From NCBI GenBank assembly GCA_029204045.2, contig CM055075.1, positions 27,452,613 to 27,516,612 of the forward strand: a stretch of 64,000 nt of DNA, read 5' to 3'. Each line of letters begins with the position of its first letter. Position 1 is the first letter of the stretch. Source of the DNA: Tillandsia leiboldiana (taxonomy: Eukaryota > Streptophyta > Magnoliopsida > Poales > Bromeliaceae). A model generated the notes under the pieces. It did not search any database. It saw only the letters and a program-made list of their open reading frames with translations, and was not told the DNA's origin. The translations under genes were made by a program, and so were the position numbers. Below, one piece after another: positions 12,778-24,263 of this stretch.

Positions 12778-13421
12778 TACTACAATCAAATTATAGGCTA
12801 AATTACAATCTCTATGTGATATTCCGCTTTTTCACTTTACCCCCTGTCATTTAAAAGTCGACAACCTGCCCCCTCGTAATTACCGAATTGTGCAATAACC
12901 CCCCACCGTCAGTTGACCGTCAGTTTTTTTGACTTCGAAAAAAAAAAGGACTTCGAAAAAAAAAGGACTTCGAAAAAAAAAAGACTTCGAAAAAAAAAAA
13001 AAAAACTTCGAAAAAAAAAGGAAGGGCATTTTCGTCAATTTACCATTTCTGTCAACGTCGTTGCCCCCTAAAGACAATTCGGTAATTACGAGGGGCAGGT
13101 TGTCGACTTTTAAATGACAGGGGGTAAAGTGGAAAAGCGGGATATGACAGGGGGGTTTTCTGTAATTTAGCCAAAATTATATTATAACGATATTTTTAAA
13201 TATTTTTAAAATTTTTAAAAAATTTTGCTGATAAAAATATCGATATTTATTATTAGTGTTGCTATATGTGTAGTTGTTAGGGTGTATAGTGACATATTTT
13301 TATAATGTATTATAAAAATGTGTCCATATAACTTAATTTTAAATATAGATAGAATATAAATAGAACACTTACATAAAAGTGTCACAAACATATGTCCCTA
13401 TAACCTAATTTTATTGTAGTG
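12778..13421. mobile_element. CACTA-type MITE, copy 2, split by a MULE MITE
   Basis: The left end TACTACAATCAAATTATA (12778) is separated from the rest of the element by the insertion at 12796-13172. The body resumes at 13173 and ends ATTGTAGTG at 13421. The 3-bp target duplication TTA is present at 12775-12777 and 13422-13424. Removing the insertion and its target duplication gives about 258 bp, the length of the other copies. Confidence 0.85.
12796..13172. mobile_element. Mutator-type MITE with long terminal inverted repeats, nested in the CACTA MITE
   Basis: It begins GGCTAAATTACA and ends TGTAATTTAGCC, with terminal inverted repeats of more than 100 bp (CCCCTCGTAATTACC on the left mirrors GGTAATTACGAGGGG on the right). 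The 9-bp flanks CAAATTATA and AAAATTATA agree at 8 of 9 positions, as expected for a Mutator-type target duplication. The centre (about 12930-13020) is a short tandem repeat of GACTTCGAAAAAAAAA-like units. The same end sequence bounds the element at 33574-34400. Confidence 0.85.
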
Positions 13422-13424
13422 TTA

Positions 13425-14155
13425 ATTGATGAATTAATAATATAATTGATAAGCAAATTTTATATAAATAATAATGAATATGTAAATTAAATTTTAAAAT
13501 TTTCCATACAAGACTCGGACATTTAATTACCACATGATACCATTAATAAATTACCACTTGATTAAAATTTATCTCAAGATGTTTAAATAGCCATACCATG
13601 TCCGAGAAAATGTCGCACTAACATGTCCGAGAAAAAGTCGATTAGTGCGACATTTCAGTTAGAATTTATTTATACCAGGTTGAGACTAATAATCTATATT
13701 AGCTTTTTAATCCACTTGGTATTATTCCATATTTGGGAGCGCATTTTCACATCGTAATTTTTCACAACTTAAAAACTTATGAATTATAAAATATATTATA
13801 AAAATATGTGAGTTAATTAAATAGTAGATTGTGTAGTATCGTTGGCGCTAATCATTAGTTACAAAAGCTCGAGCTATTAGAAATACGCAACCAATTCACT
13901 TAAAGCGTACAGACACAGCGCCCACGGATCTCGACCGGACTCAACTCACCTGGACGTTGGGTCTATTGTTGGGCCTCTTGTCGTTAGGTCTATTGTGAAC
14001 CGCAGTCCTACTCAACTTATTGGGCTCACCCAACTCAACTTATTAGTCTCCTAAACCTATTGTCACGGGTGGAAATTGGACCTATTTTTAACCCATAAAT
14101 AAATAGCCAACAGATTGGACTTCATGGAATTGACATTTGAGCACTTAATTTTTAA
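13425..14155. other. Intergenic DNA between transposons
   Basis: No gene or element with defined ends was found. It includes a short direct repeat of CATGTCCGAGAAAA near 13598-13634. Confidence 0.4.
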
Positions 14156-14518
14156 GGGTTAATTGCATACATATCCCTCCAAATATGTCGAATTACAAAT
14201 ATATCCCTCTAAATTTCAACTTTTCATATTTATCCTTTCAAAAATCCAAAGTTCTTCAAATATGCCCCTCTGGTTAATCCCCGTTTGGAATCTGTTTATT
14301 TTTTAACAGATTCGATGTGAAATTATTTTTTTGCCCCCTTACAAATATATCCCTCCAAAAGTAATACTATTATACTTGTTACAAAAACGCCCCTCTCCAA
14401 CCACATTTTAACCCTTATCCACAGTCACAATGTTGTTAACCTCCAAATAGCGCGCGTATCGTCCTAAGCACCATCGCCTTCGCCGGAGCTTTTCTCGTCC
14501 TAAAATGGCGGTCGCGTC

Positions 14519-16359
14519 TGTCACGCCCCGAGTTCGAAAACCAGCGAACTGCTAGGCCCTGAACATATAACTATAATCAGTGACTGACTCGCTCAATCCC
14601 ATCCCGACTAATACTACAATAAATATAAATACACTAAAACTTTTCCCAAGAAGTTACCTCGCCGGAGCAAACGATGAAGGAGAAGAGCCCACGGTGGCGT
14701 GCGGCGGCGGCGAACGTCGGGGATGTCCAAGCTCGGCCGCGGCCACACCCTGGATTGCTATGGTCGGAGCTTGAGCCCTCTGGGTCTTCCAGAGGTGATC
14801 CTCACTTACAACCCAAGAGCACCCTTCAACGAGCTCGCTCGTTCCTTGGCTGCTCCGGCGACGGGAGGAGGTGGTGGCGCGTCTGGTGGTTGCTGGAGAA
14901 GAAATAAGGGAGGCGAAACTTCCAGAGAAGCATTGAAGAAGCTTCACGCGTGGGGGAGGAGTAACGAGGAGTCGCACGCGGTTACTTGCACGCGTTTGCA
15001 TGCGTAAATGTGAATTTGCAAAAACCCCCCTTCTATATCCGGTATTTAGAGTTGAGTCCCCAAACCAGTTGTACCATTTTTGCACTTAAGTCCCTCCCCT
15101 CTTGGTTAATTCGAAAAAAACCTATTTTTCCTCGCATTTTACGCTTTTCGAGGCGTTTCGCTCGTCAGAACGAAAAACGGATTTCGCCCTTGCGTCCGGC
15201 ACGTCGAAACCTTTAAGGCAGCGATTTTTGTTTTTCGACTCGGTGTCCAGATAAATTTTGGGTCCAAAAAAACTGTCCAAAATTACAGTTTTCGCGTGCA
15301 AACGCGTGCAAGTAACCGCGTGCGACTCCTCGTTACTCCTCCCCCACGCGTGAAGCTTCTTCAATGCTTCTCTGGAAGCTTCGCCTCCCTTATTTCTTCT
15401 CCAGCAACCACCAGACGCGCCACCACCTCCTCCCGTCGCCGGAGCAGCCAAGGAACGAGCGAGCTCGTTGAAACTGATCAAAAGGAAGGTATACTCAAAT
15501 ATCAACTAGGCTACAAGAACAGGGGTCCAACCAATACTATACCCCAGAGGGCCGAAATGATAAAGCCCGGACCGAAGATAAACCCACCTGTCAAATCGCA
15601 GGCGACTAGACTGAATCGACTGTATGCTCAGAACCAGATGCAAACTGAACAGACCTGAATCAAACATATTGATCAGGGATCAACTTTAACTCTGACTTAT
15701 TTCAAGTCAATCTTAAACCTTTTAATTACTTAACATCAGTGTTTGACGTCAATACTTAGACCAATGCATCTTTATACTTATTCTTTGGTAAAATTACCAA
15801 ATTGCCCCTTCCGGAAATTCCCTTTTGGATTTTCAGAAGACTCGGGTTTAATCTTTGCCGCTGGCTCAACCAAATTCTACTGGGACTCAACAGTCGGCTT
15901 GGTGAAACCGCCACAATTTCTCAAATTGCGCGATTGCCACCCGGATACCGTTAAATCGACGATTTTGCCGATTCTCGGACCGTTATCCAATTTCCGCTCA
16001 ACGAGAGCCGTTGGATTCCTAACGAAAAGCTTAGGAATCATTTACACACGGTTCAAAACAGTACACGCTGTCACTTTTGCGTTTAGACCCCTAGGGTTTC
16101 CGAAAATCACACTTTTAGTGCTATTTGAGCACTGTTTTCGCTTGTTCTCTCAACTGGAAATTAATTTTCACGAACCGTCAATTCTAGTAGGTGACATTTA
16201 ACTTGCTGAACACCGTGCTCACCCATTTGCGGCAGCACGGAACCCGACGAAAACTTCGGGCCATAAAATACTCTTCTAACATAGACTTATTGCATTTTTG
16301 TTTCTCCGGTTTATCAAAATCAATTTTTAACGCGAGCATCGCGTCCAGTGACCCTAATC
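14519..16359. repeat. Tandem unit 1 of the LTR array, internally deleted
   Basis: It starts with TGTCACGCCCCGAG like the full units but jumps, at about 14547, to the sequence beginning AACTGCTAGGCCCTG, which sits about 2.1 kb into a full unit (for example at 18470). It therefore lacks the first ~2.1 kb of the unit body. The rest aligns with the other copies to the next TGTCACG at 16360. Confidence 0.85.
14825..15472. repeat. Inverted repeat, 180-bp arms, in unit 1
   Basis: The left arm 14825-15004 and right arm 15293-15472 are near-perfect reverse complements separated by 288 bp. A transcript in either direction would fold into a long hairpin. The same peptide frame (containing NELARSLAAPATGGGGGAS) appears on both strands because of this symmetry, so it is not evidence for a protein. 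Confidence 0.9.
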
Positions 16360-16389
16360 TGTCACGCCCCGAGTTAAAAAAAAAACCGG

Positions 16390-16443
<54 letters not shown>

Positions 16444-19400
16444 GAGTCATCAGAAACCGGGCGTAACAGACAGCCACATGCATAAGGAACTCCTCTATCC
16501 AGATAGAAACTCTCCTATACATGCACGGCTAGGCAAGTACATAATACATTCAGAGTTCAAGTACAGGTAACTTAACTAAGAACGTAACTAATAACTGGAC
16601 TAATAAAATACCGTACCTGATCATATCCCAAAGGTCAGATCCACAGGGGAACAGCTCTATCGTGATCACCTCACCAGACCGTCCTGACATCTCACCACCC
16701 AATGGTCCTGAAAAACAGTCACCCGGGGGTGTGAGACACACATAAGTGTATCCCAGTGGGCACGACGAGCCGAGAAATAGCTAATCGTACCTACTGGATA
16801 CTAAAATCTGCGGATAGTAACTGGTCAGTGTATAAAAGCTGAATAATCAAATAACAGGTATACTGATAATCTAAGTACAACGATCAGGAGCTGAATAATC
16901 AAAGTATAACGATCAGGAGCTGGATAATCAAAGCATACTGATAATCAAAGTATAACGATCAGGAACTGAATAATCAAAGTATGCTGAGCAATAATATATA
17001 CCGAAATAAGCATGCTGAATAACTGTACGGCAGATATCAAACAAATGCTGATAGTAAATGACTGTAATCAAGCAGGAACTGAACAATCAGGGTACAAGAT
17101 GAATAGCTACATGTAAGTAAATCATGGAGATGATAAAAGCTATGCGTCAATGAAAGAAACTCAAGTACCCAATCACAATGCCACTATTGGTCACAAGGAC
17201 CTCAGGCTAATGCCATTATTGGTCTCACAGAACCTCAGGCTCATGCCACGATCTGGCACCTATCTGGCTGACATAACCCCGCACTCACAGATGCTAGCAC
17301 TCACAGATGCTATCAAGGGCTCACGGGTCTTTCCACTAGACCACTTTATCGGTAAAGAACAATCTCCACGGGGAGCGACCCCGGCAATGTTCGTGAAGTA
17401 CAGCGGTGCGTGGCGATCAATAATGCTATGCTCAAGCTCGCGGTCCAACGACCGGGTAATCGGCAACAAGCCGGAAAATTTCCACTGGGATGCAACAATA
17501 GTATACCCACAGATATCTCAACTCATATGCAGGAATAATTATCAACGAATCCAATCAAGGATACAATATCAGAATCAACTGAATCTCCACTCATATAAAG
17601 AAGAAGCAGCAACTATATAACATGCATGGATCAGAAATAATCAGAGAGTTCTGATAATCAGGTATAACAAATATCCAGGAATAAAATCATAATATCTAGA
17701 AGCAACTAAAGACCAATCATACAGGACTAAACACATGTTGTTTTAAGAAAATCATTTTGAAAACAGGTTCTAAGTTCAAACCTCGCAGAGCAATACCTTT
17801 GTCTAATCAAACAAGAACAGACTCAGGCGACCCTGCGATGTTTGGTTAAAAACATTTGTTGACTAAAAATCATGTGTTTAGCAGTATAATACCTGATATA
17901 AGGAAAACAGGCTCAAACATCTAATGACCAAAAGGCAATGGCAATGCAGTGGTCAAGTAAGCAGGATAACGAAAATCCAGCAGGAATATAAATGTCTGTA
18001 TATAGCAATCAATCATGGGTCTATCATGCATAACTGAAATGTAAGAGCAAGTATCTCTGGATATATATGCAGTATAATAATTGATAGACATGTAGCATGA
18101 TCAGACCATGAATATAAATAATGCTGAATACTGGAATGCAAATATCAGATAAACAGGTAAGTGTCCAGATATATGTCTATCAACTAAGGATCAAAGACAT
18201 GTAGCAGAATCAGGACTAAGTCAAATATGAGCAAAAGAACTGTCATCTCTCTAATGACCAATCATGCAGGTATATGTCCAAGCATAACCAGGGAATACTA
18301 AATCAATAGAATGAAGCTCATAAACATAATCTGGGCTAATATAGAAGAACAGGTGTCCGACTTGATTAAAGTAAACAGAGGGCCGAAAAGATAAAGCCCG
18401 GACCGAAGATAACCCACCTCAGTGTAGGCCGATCCCTGAACTCCCGCTGGTCTACTGGAAAGCTGGTGCTGAACTGCTAGGCCCTGAACATATAACTATA
18501 ATCAGTGACTGACTCGCTCAATCCCATCCCGACTAATACTACAATAAATATAAATACACTAAAACTTTTCCCAAGAAGTTACCTCGCCGGAGCAAACGAT
18601 GAAGGAGAAGAGCCCACGGTGGCGTGCGGCGGCGGCGAACGTCGGGGATGTCCAAGCTCGGTCGCGGCCACACCCTGGATTGCTATGGTCGGAGCTTGAG
18701 CCCTCTGGGTCTTCCAGAGGTGATCCTCACTTACAACCCGAGAGCACCCTTCAACGAGCTCGCTCGTTCCTTGGCTGCTCCAGCGACGAGAGGAGGTGGT
18801 GGCGCGTCTGGTGGTTGCTGGAGAAGAAATAAGGGAGGCGAAACTTCCAGAGAAGCATTGAAGAAGCTTCACGCGTGGGGGAGGAGTAACGAGTCGCACG
18901 CGGTTACTTGCACGCGTTTGCATGCGTAAATGTGAATTTGCAAAAACCCCCCTTCTATATCCGGTATTTAGAGTTGAGTCCCCAAACCAATTGTACCATT
19001 TTTGCACTTAAGTCCCTCCCCTCTTGGTTAATTCGAAAAAACCTATTTTTCCTCGCATTTTACGCTTTTCGAGGGGTTTCGCTCGTCAGAACGAAAAACG
19101 GATTTCGCCCTTGCGTCCGGCACGTCGAAACCTTTAAGGCAGCGATTTTTGTTTTTCGACTCGGTGTCCAAATAAATTTTGGGTCCAAAAAAACTGTCCA
19201 AAATTATAGTTTTCGAGTGCAAACGCGTGCAAGTAACCGCGTGCGACGCCTCGTTACTCCTCCCCCACGCGTGAAGCTTCTTCAATGCTTCTCTGGAAGT
19301 TTCGCCTCCCTTATTTCTTCTCCAGCAACCACCAGACGCGCCACCACCTCCTCCCGTCGCCGGAGCAGCCAAGGAACGAGCGAGCTCGTTGAAACTGATC

Positions 19401-20280
19401 AAAAGGAAGGCATGCTCAAATATCAACTAGGCTACAAGAACAGGGGTCCAACCAATACTATACCCCAGAGGGCCGAAATGATAAAGCCCGGACCGAAGAT
19501 AAACCCACCTGTCAAATCGCAGGCGACTAGACTGAATCGACTGTATGCTCAGAACCAGATGCAAACTGAACAGACCTGAATCAAACATATTGATCAGGGA
19601 TCAACTTTAACTCTGACTTATTTCAAGTCAATCTTAAACCTTTTAATTACTTAACATCAGTGTTTGACGTCAATACTTAGACCAATGCATCTTTATACTT
19701 ATTCTTTGGTAAAATTACCAAATTGCCCCTCATGGGAATTCCCTTTTGGATTTCCAGAAGACTCGGGTTTAATCTTTGCCGCTGGCTCAACCAAAATCTA
19801 CTGGGACTCAACAGTCGGCTTGGTGAAACCGCCGCAATTTCTCAAATTGCGCGATTGCCACCCGGATACCGTTAAATCGACGATTTTGTCGATTCTCGGA
19901 CCGTTATCCAATTTCCGCTCAACGAGAGCCGTTGGATTCCTAACGAAAAGCTTAGGAATCATTTACACACTGTTCAAAACAGTACACGCAGTCACTTTTG
20001 CGTTTAGACACCTAGGGTTTCCGAAAATCACACTTTTAGTGCTATTTGAGCACTGTTTTCGCTTGTTCTCTCAACTGGAAATTAATTTTCACGAACCGTC
20101 AATTCCAGTAGGTGACATTTAACTTGCTGAACACCGTGCTCACCCATTTGCGGCAGCACGGAACCCGACGAAAACTTCGGGCCATAAAATACTCTTCTAA
20201 CATAGACTTATTGCATTTCTGTTTCTCCGGTTTATCAAAATCAATTTTTAACGCGAGCATCGCGTCCAGTGACCCTAATC
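16360..20280. repeat. Tandem unit 2 of the LTR array (3921 bp)
   Basis: This is a full unit. It holds TGTCACGCCCCGAG, a poly-T run (16394-16437), an inverted partner GGGCGTAACAGA, a region of short GATCAGGAGCTGAATAATCA-like subrepeats (about 16840-16985), a block near 18366 (AGAGGGCCGAAAAGATAAAG) that recurs in altered form at 19468, and the hairpin-forming inverted repeat. It is nearly identical to units 3 and 4, with scattered single-base changes. Confidence 0.9.
18750..19393. repeat. Inverted repeat in unit 2
   Basis: Arms are 18750-18926 and 19214-19393. The left arm has lost one GAG triplet relative to unit 1, and the two arms have drifted apart at a few positions. Confidence 0.88.
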
Positions 20281-20310
20281 TGTCACGCCCCGAGTTTAAA
20301 AAAAAACCGG

Positions 20311-20360
<50 letters not shown>

Positions 20361-23300
20361 GAGTCATCAGAAACCGGGCGTAACAGACCGCCACATGCAT
20401 AAGGAACTCCTCTATCCAGATAGAAACTCCCCTATACATGCACGGCTAGGCAAGTACATAATACATTCAGAGTTCAAGTACAGGTAACTTAACTAAGAAC
20501 GTAACTAATAACTGGACTAATAAAATACCGTACCTGATCATATCCCAAAGGTCAGATCCACAGGGGAACAGCTCTATCGTGATCACCTCACCAGACCGTC
20601 CTGACATCTCACCACCCAATGGTCCTGAAAAACAGTCACCCGGGGGTGTGAGACACACATAAGTGTATCCCAGTGGGCACGACGAGCCGAGAAATAGTTA
20701 ATCGTACCTACTGGATACTAAAATCTGCGGATAGTAACTGGCCAGTGTATAAAAGCTGAATAATCAAATAACAGGTATACTGATAATCTAAGTATAACGA
20801 TCAGGAGCTGAATAATCAAAGTATAACGATCAGGAGCTAGATAATCAAAGTATACTGATAATCAAAGTATAACGATCAGGAACTGAATAATCAAAGTATG
20901 CTGAGCAATAATATATACCGAAATAAGCATGCTGAATAACTGTACGGCAGATATCAAACAAATGCTGATAGTAAATGACTGTAATCAAGCAGGAACTGAA
21001 CAATCAGGGTACAAGATGAATAGCTACATGTAAGTAAATCATGGAGATGATAAAAGCTATGCGTCAATGAAAGAAACTCAAGTACCCAATCACAATGCCA
21101 CTATTGGTCACAAGGACCTCAGGCTAATGCCACTATTGGTCTCACAGAACCTCAGGCTCATGCCACGATCTGGCACCTATCTGGCTGACATAACCCCGCA
21201 CTCACAGATGCTATCACTCACAGATGCTATCAAGGGCTCACGGGTCTTTCCACTAGACCACTTTACCGGTAAAGAACAATCTCCACGGGGAGCGACCCCG
21301 GCAATGTTCGTGAAGTACAGCAGTGCGTGGCGATCAATAATGCTATGCTCAAGCTCGCGGTCCAACGACCGGGTAATCGGCAACAAGCCGGAAAATTCTC
21401 ACTGGGATGCAACAATAGTATACCCACAGATATCTCAACTCATATGCAGGAATAATTATCAACGAATCCAATCAAGGATGCAATATCAGAATCAACTGAA
21501 TCTCCACTCATATAAAGAAGAAGCAGCAACTATATAACATGCATGGATCAGAAATAATCAAAGAGTTCTGATAATCAGGTATAACAAATATCCAGGAATA
21601 AAATCATAATATCTAGAAGCAACTAAAGACCAATCATACAGGACTAAACACATGTTGTTTTAAGAAAATCATTTTGAAAACAGGTTCTAAGTTCAAACCT
21701 CGCAGAGCAATGCCTTTGTCTAATCAAACAAAAACAGACTCAGGCGACCCTGCGATGCTTGGTTAAAAACATTTGTTGACTAAAAATCATGTGTTTAGCA
21801 GTATAATACCTGATATAAGGAAAACAGGCTCAAACATCTAATGACCAAAAGGCAATGGCAATGCAGTGGTCAAGTAAGCAGGATAACGGAAATCCAGCAG
21901 GAATATAAATGTCTGTATATAGCAATCAATCAAGGGTCTATCATGCATAACTGAAATGTAAGAGCAAGTATCTCTGGATATATATGCAGTATAATAATTG
22001 ATAGACATGTAGCATGATCAGACCATGAATATAAATAATGCTGAATACTGGAATGCAAATATCAGATAAACAGGTAAGTGTCCAGATATATGTCTATCAA
22101 CTAAGGATCAAAGACATGTAGCAGAATCAGGACTAAGTCAAATATGAGCAAAAGAACTGTCATCTCTCTAATGACCAATCATGCAGGTATATGTCCAAGC
22201 ATAACCAGGGAATACTAAATCAATAGAATGAAGCTCATAAACATAATCTGGGCTAATATGGAAGAACAGGTGTCCGACTTGATTAAAGTAAACAGAGGGC
22301 CGAAAAGATAAAGCCCGGACCGAAGATAACCCACCTCAGTGTAGGCCGATCCTTGAACTCCCGCTGGTCTACTGGGAAGCTGGTGCTGAACTGCTAGGCC
22401 CTGAACATATAACTATAATCAGTGACTGACTCGCTCAATCCCATCCCGACTAATACTACAATAAATATAAATACACTAAAACTTTTCCCAAGAAGTTACC
22501 TCGCCGGAGCAAACGATGAAGGAGAAGAGCCCACGGTGGCGTGCGGCGGCGGCGAACGTCGGGGATGTCCAAGCTCGGTCGCGGCCACACCCTGGATTGC
22601 TATGGTCGGAGCTTGAGCCCTCTGGGTCTTCCAGAGGTGATCCTCACTTACAACCCGAGAACACCCTTCAACGAGCTCGCTCGTTCCTTGGCTGCTCCGG
22701 CGACGGGAGGAGGTGGTGGCGCGTCTGGTGGTTGCTGGAGAAGAAATAAGGAAGGCGAAAGTTCCAGAGAAGCATTGAAGAAGCTTCACGCGTGGGGGAG
22801 AAGTAACGAGGAGTCGCACGCGGTTACTTGCACGCGTTTGCATGCGTAAATGTGAATTTGCAAAAACCCCCCTTCTATATCCGGTATTTAGAGTTGAGTC
22901 CCCAAACCAATTGTACCATTTTTGCACTTAAGTCCCTCCCCTCTTGGTTAATTCGAAAAAAACCTATTTTTCCTCGCATTTTACGCTTTTCGAGGCGTTT
23001 CGCTCGTCAGAACGAAAAACGGATTTCGCCCTTGCGTCCGGCACGTCGAAACCTTAAAGGCAGCGATTTTTGTTTTTCGACTCGGTGTCCAGATAAATTT
23101 TGGGTCCAAAAAAATTGTCCAAAATTACAGTTTTCGCGTGCAAATGCGTGCAAGTAACCGCGTGCGACTCCTCGTTACTCCCCCCCCACGCATGAAGCTT
23201 CTTCAATGCTTCTTTGGAAGCTTCGCCTCCCTTATTTCTTCTCCAGCAACCACCAGACGCGCCACCACCTCCTCCCGTCGCCGGAGCAGCCAAGGAACGA

Positions 23301-24201
23301 GCGAGCTCGTTGAAACTGATCAAAAGGAAGGCATGCTCAAATATCAACTAGGCTACAAGAACAGGGGTCCAACCAATACTATACCCCAGAGGGCCGAAAT
23401 GATAAAGCCCGGACCGAAGATAAACCCACCTGTCAAATCGCAGGCGACTAGACTGAATCGACTGTATGCTCAGAACCAGATGCAAACTGAACAGACCTGA
23501 GTCAAACATATTGATCAGGGATCAACTTTAACTCTGACTTATTTCAAGTCAATCTTAAACCTTTTAATTACTTAACATCAGTGTTTGACGTCAATATTTA
23601 GACCAATGCATCTTTGTACTTATTCTTTGGTAAAATTACCAAATTGCCCCTCCTGGGAATTCCCTTTTGGATTTCCAGAAGACTCGGGTTTAATCTTTGC
23701 CGCTGGCTCAACCAAAATCTACTGGGACTCAACAGTCGGCTTGGTGAAACCGCCGCAATTTCTCAAATTGCGCGATTGCCACCCGGATACCGTTAAATCG
23801 ACGATTTTGCCGATTCTCGGACCGTTATCCAATTTCCGCTCAACGAGAGCCGTTGGATTCCTAACGAAAAGCTTAGGAATCATTTACACACTGTTCAAAA
23901 CAGTACACACAGTCACTTTTGCGTTTAAACCCCTAGGGTTTCCGAAAATCACACTTTTAGTGCTATTTGAGCACTGTTTTCGCTTGTTCTCTCAACTGGA
24001 AATTAATTTTCACGAACCGTCAATTCCAGTAGGTGACATTTAACTTGCTGAACACCGTGCTCACCCATTTGCGGCAGCACGGAACCCGACGAAAACTTCG
24101 GGCCATAAAATACTCTTCTAACATAGACTTATTGCATTTTTGTTTCTCCGGTTTATCAAAATCAATTTTTAACGCGAGCATCGCGTCCAGTGACCCTAAT
24201 C
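20281..24201. repeat. Tandem unit 3 of the LTR array (3921 bp)
   Basis: Same length and order as unit 2. The poly-T run is 20316-20354, shorter than in unit 2. Differences from unit 2 are mostly single-base changes, including C/T changes in CG-rich stretches. Confidence 0.9.
22667..23314. repeat. Inverted repeat in unit 3
   Basis: Arms are 22667-22846 and 23135-23314, both 180 bp, with a 288-bp spacer as in unit 1. Confidence 0.88.
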
Positions 24202-24230
24202 TGTCACGCCCCGAGTTTAAAAAAAAACCG

Positions 24231-24263
<33 letters not shown>

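Noticed and set aside
14699..15505. Frames of 102-143 aa on both strands in each array unit, containing NELARSLAAPATGGGGGAS
   Set aside because: They are mirror images created by the inverted repeat and recur in every unit; no known domain, no promoter or splice context.
16800..17000. Possible CRISPR-like array of short repeats in the tandem unit
   Set aside because: The subrepeats are imperfect, without unique spacers of constant length, and this is a plant genome.
17150..17620. A 156-aa frame repeated in each array unit (MKETQVPNHNA...)
   Set aside because: It is repeated only because the DNA is repeated, has no recognised domain, and lies in non-coding LTR-type sequence.
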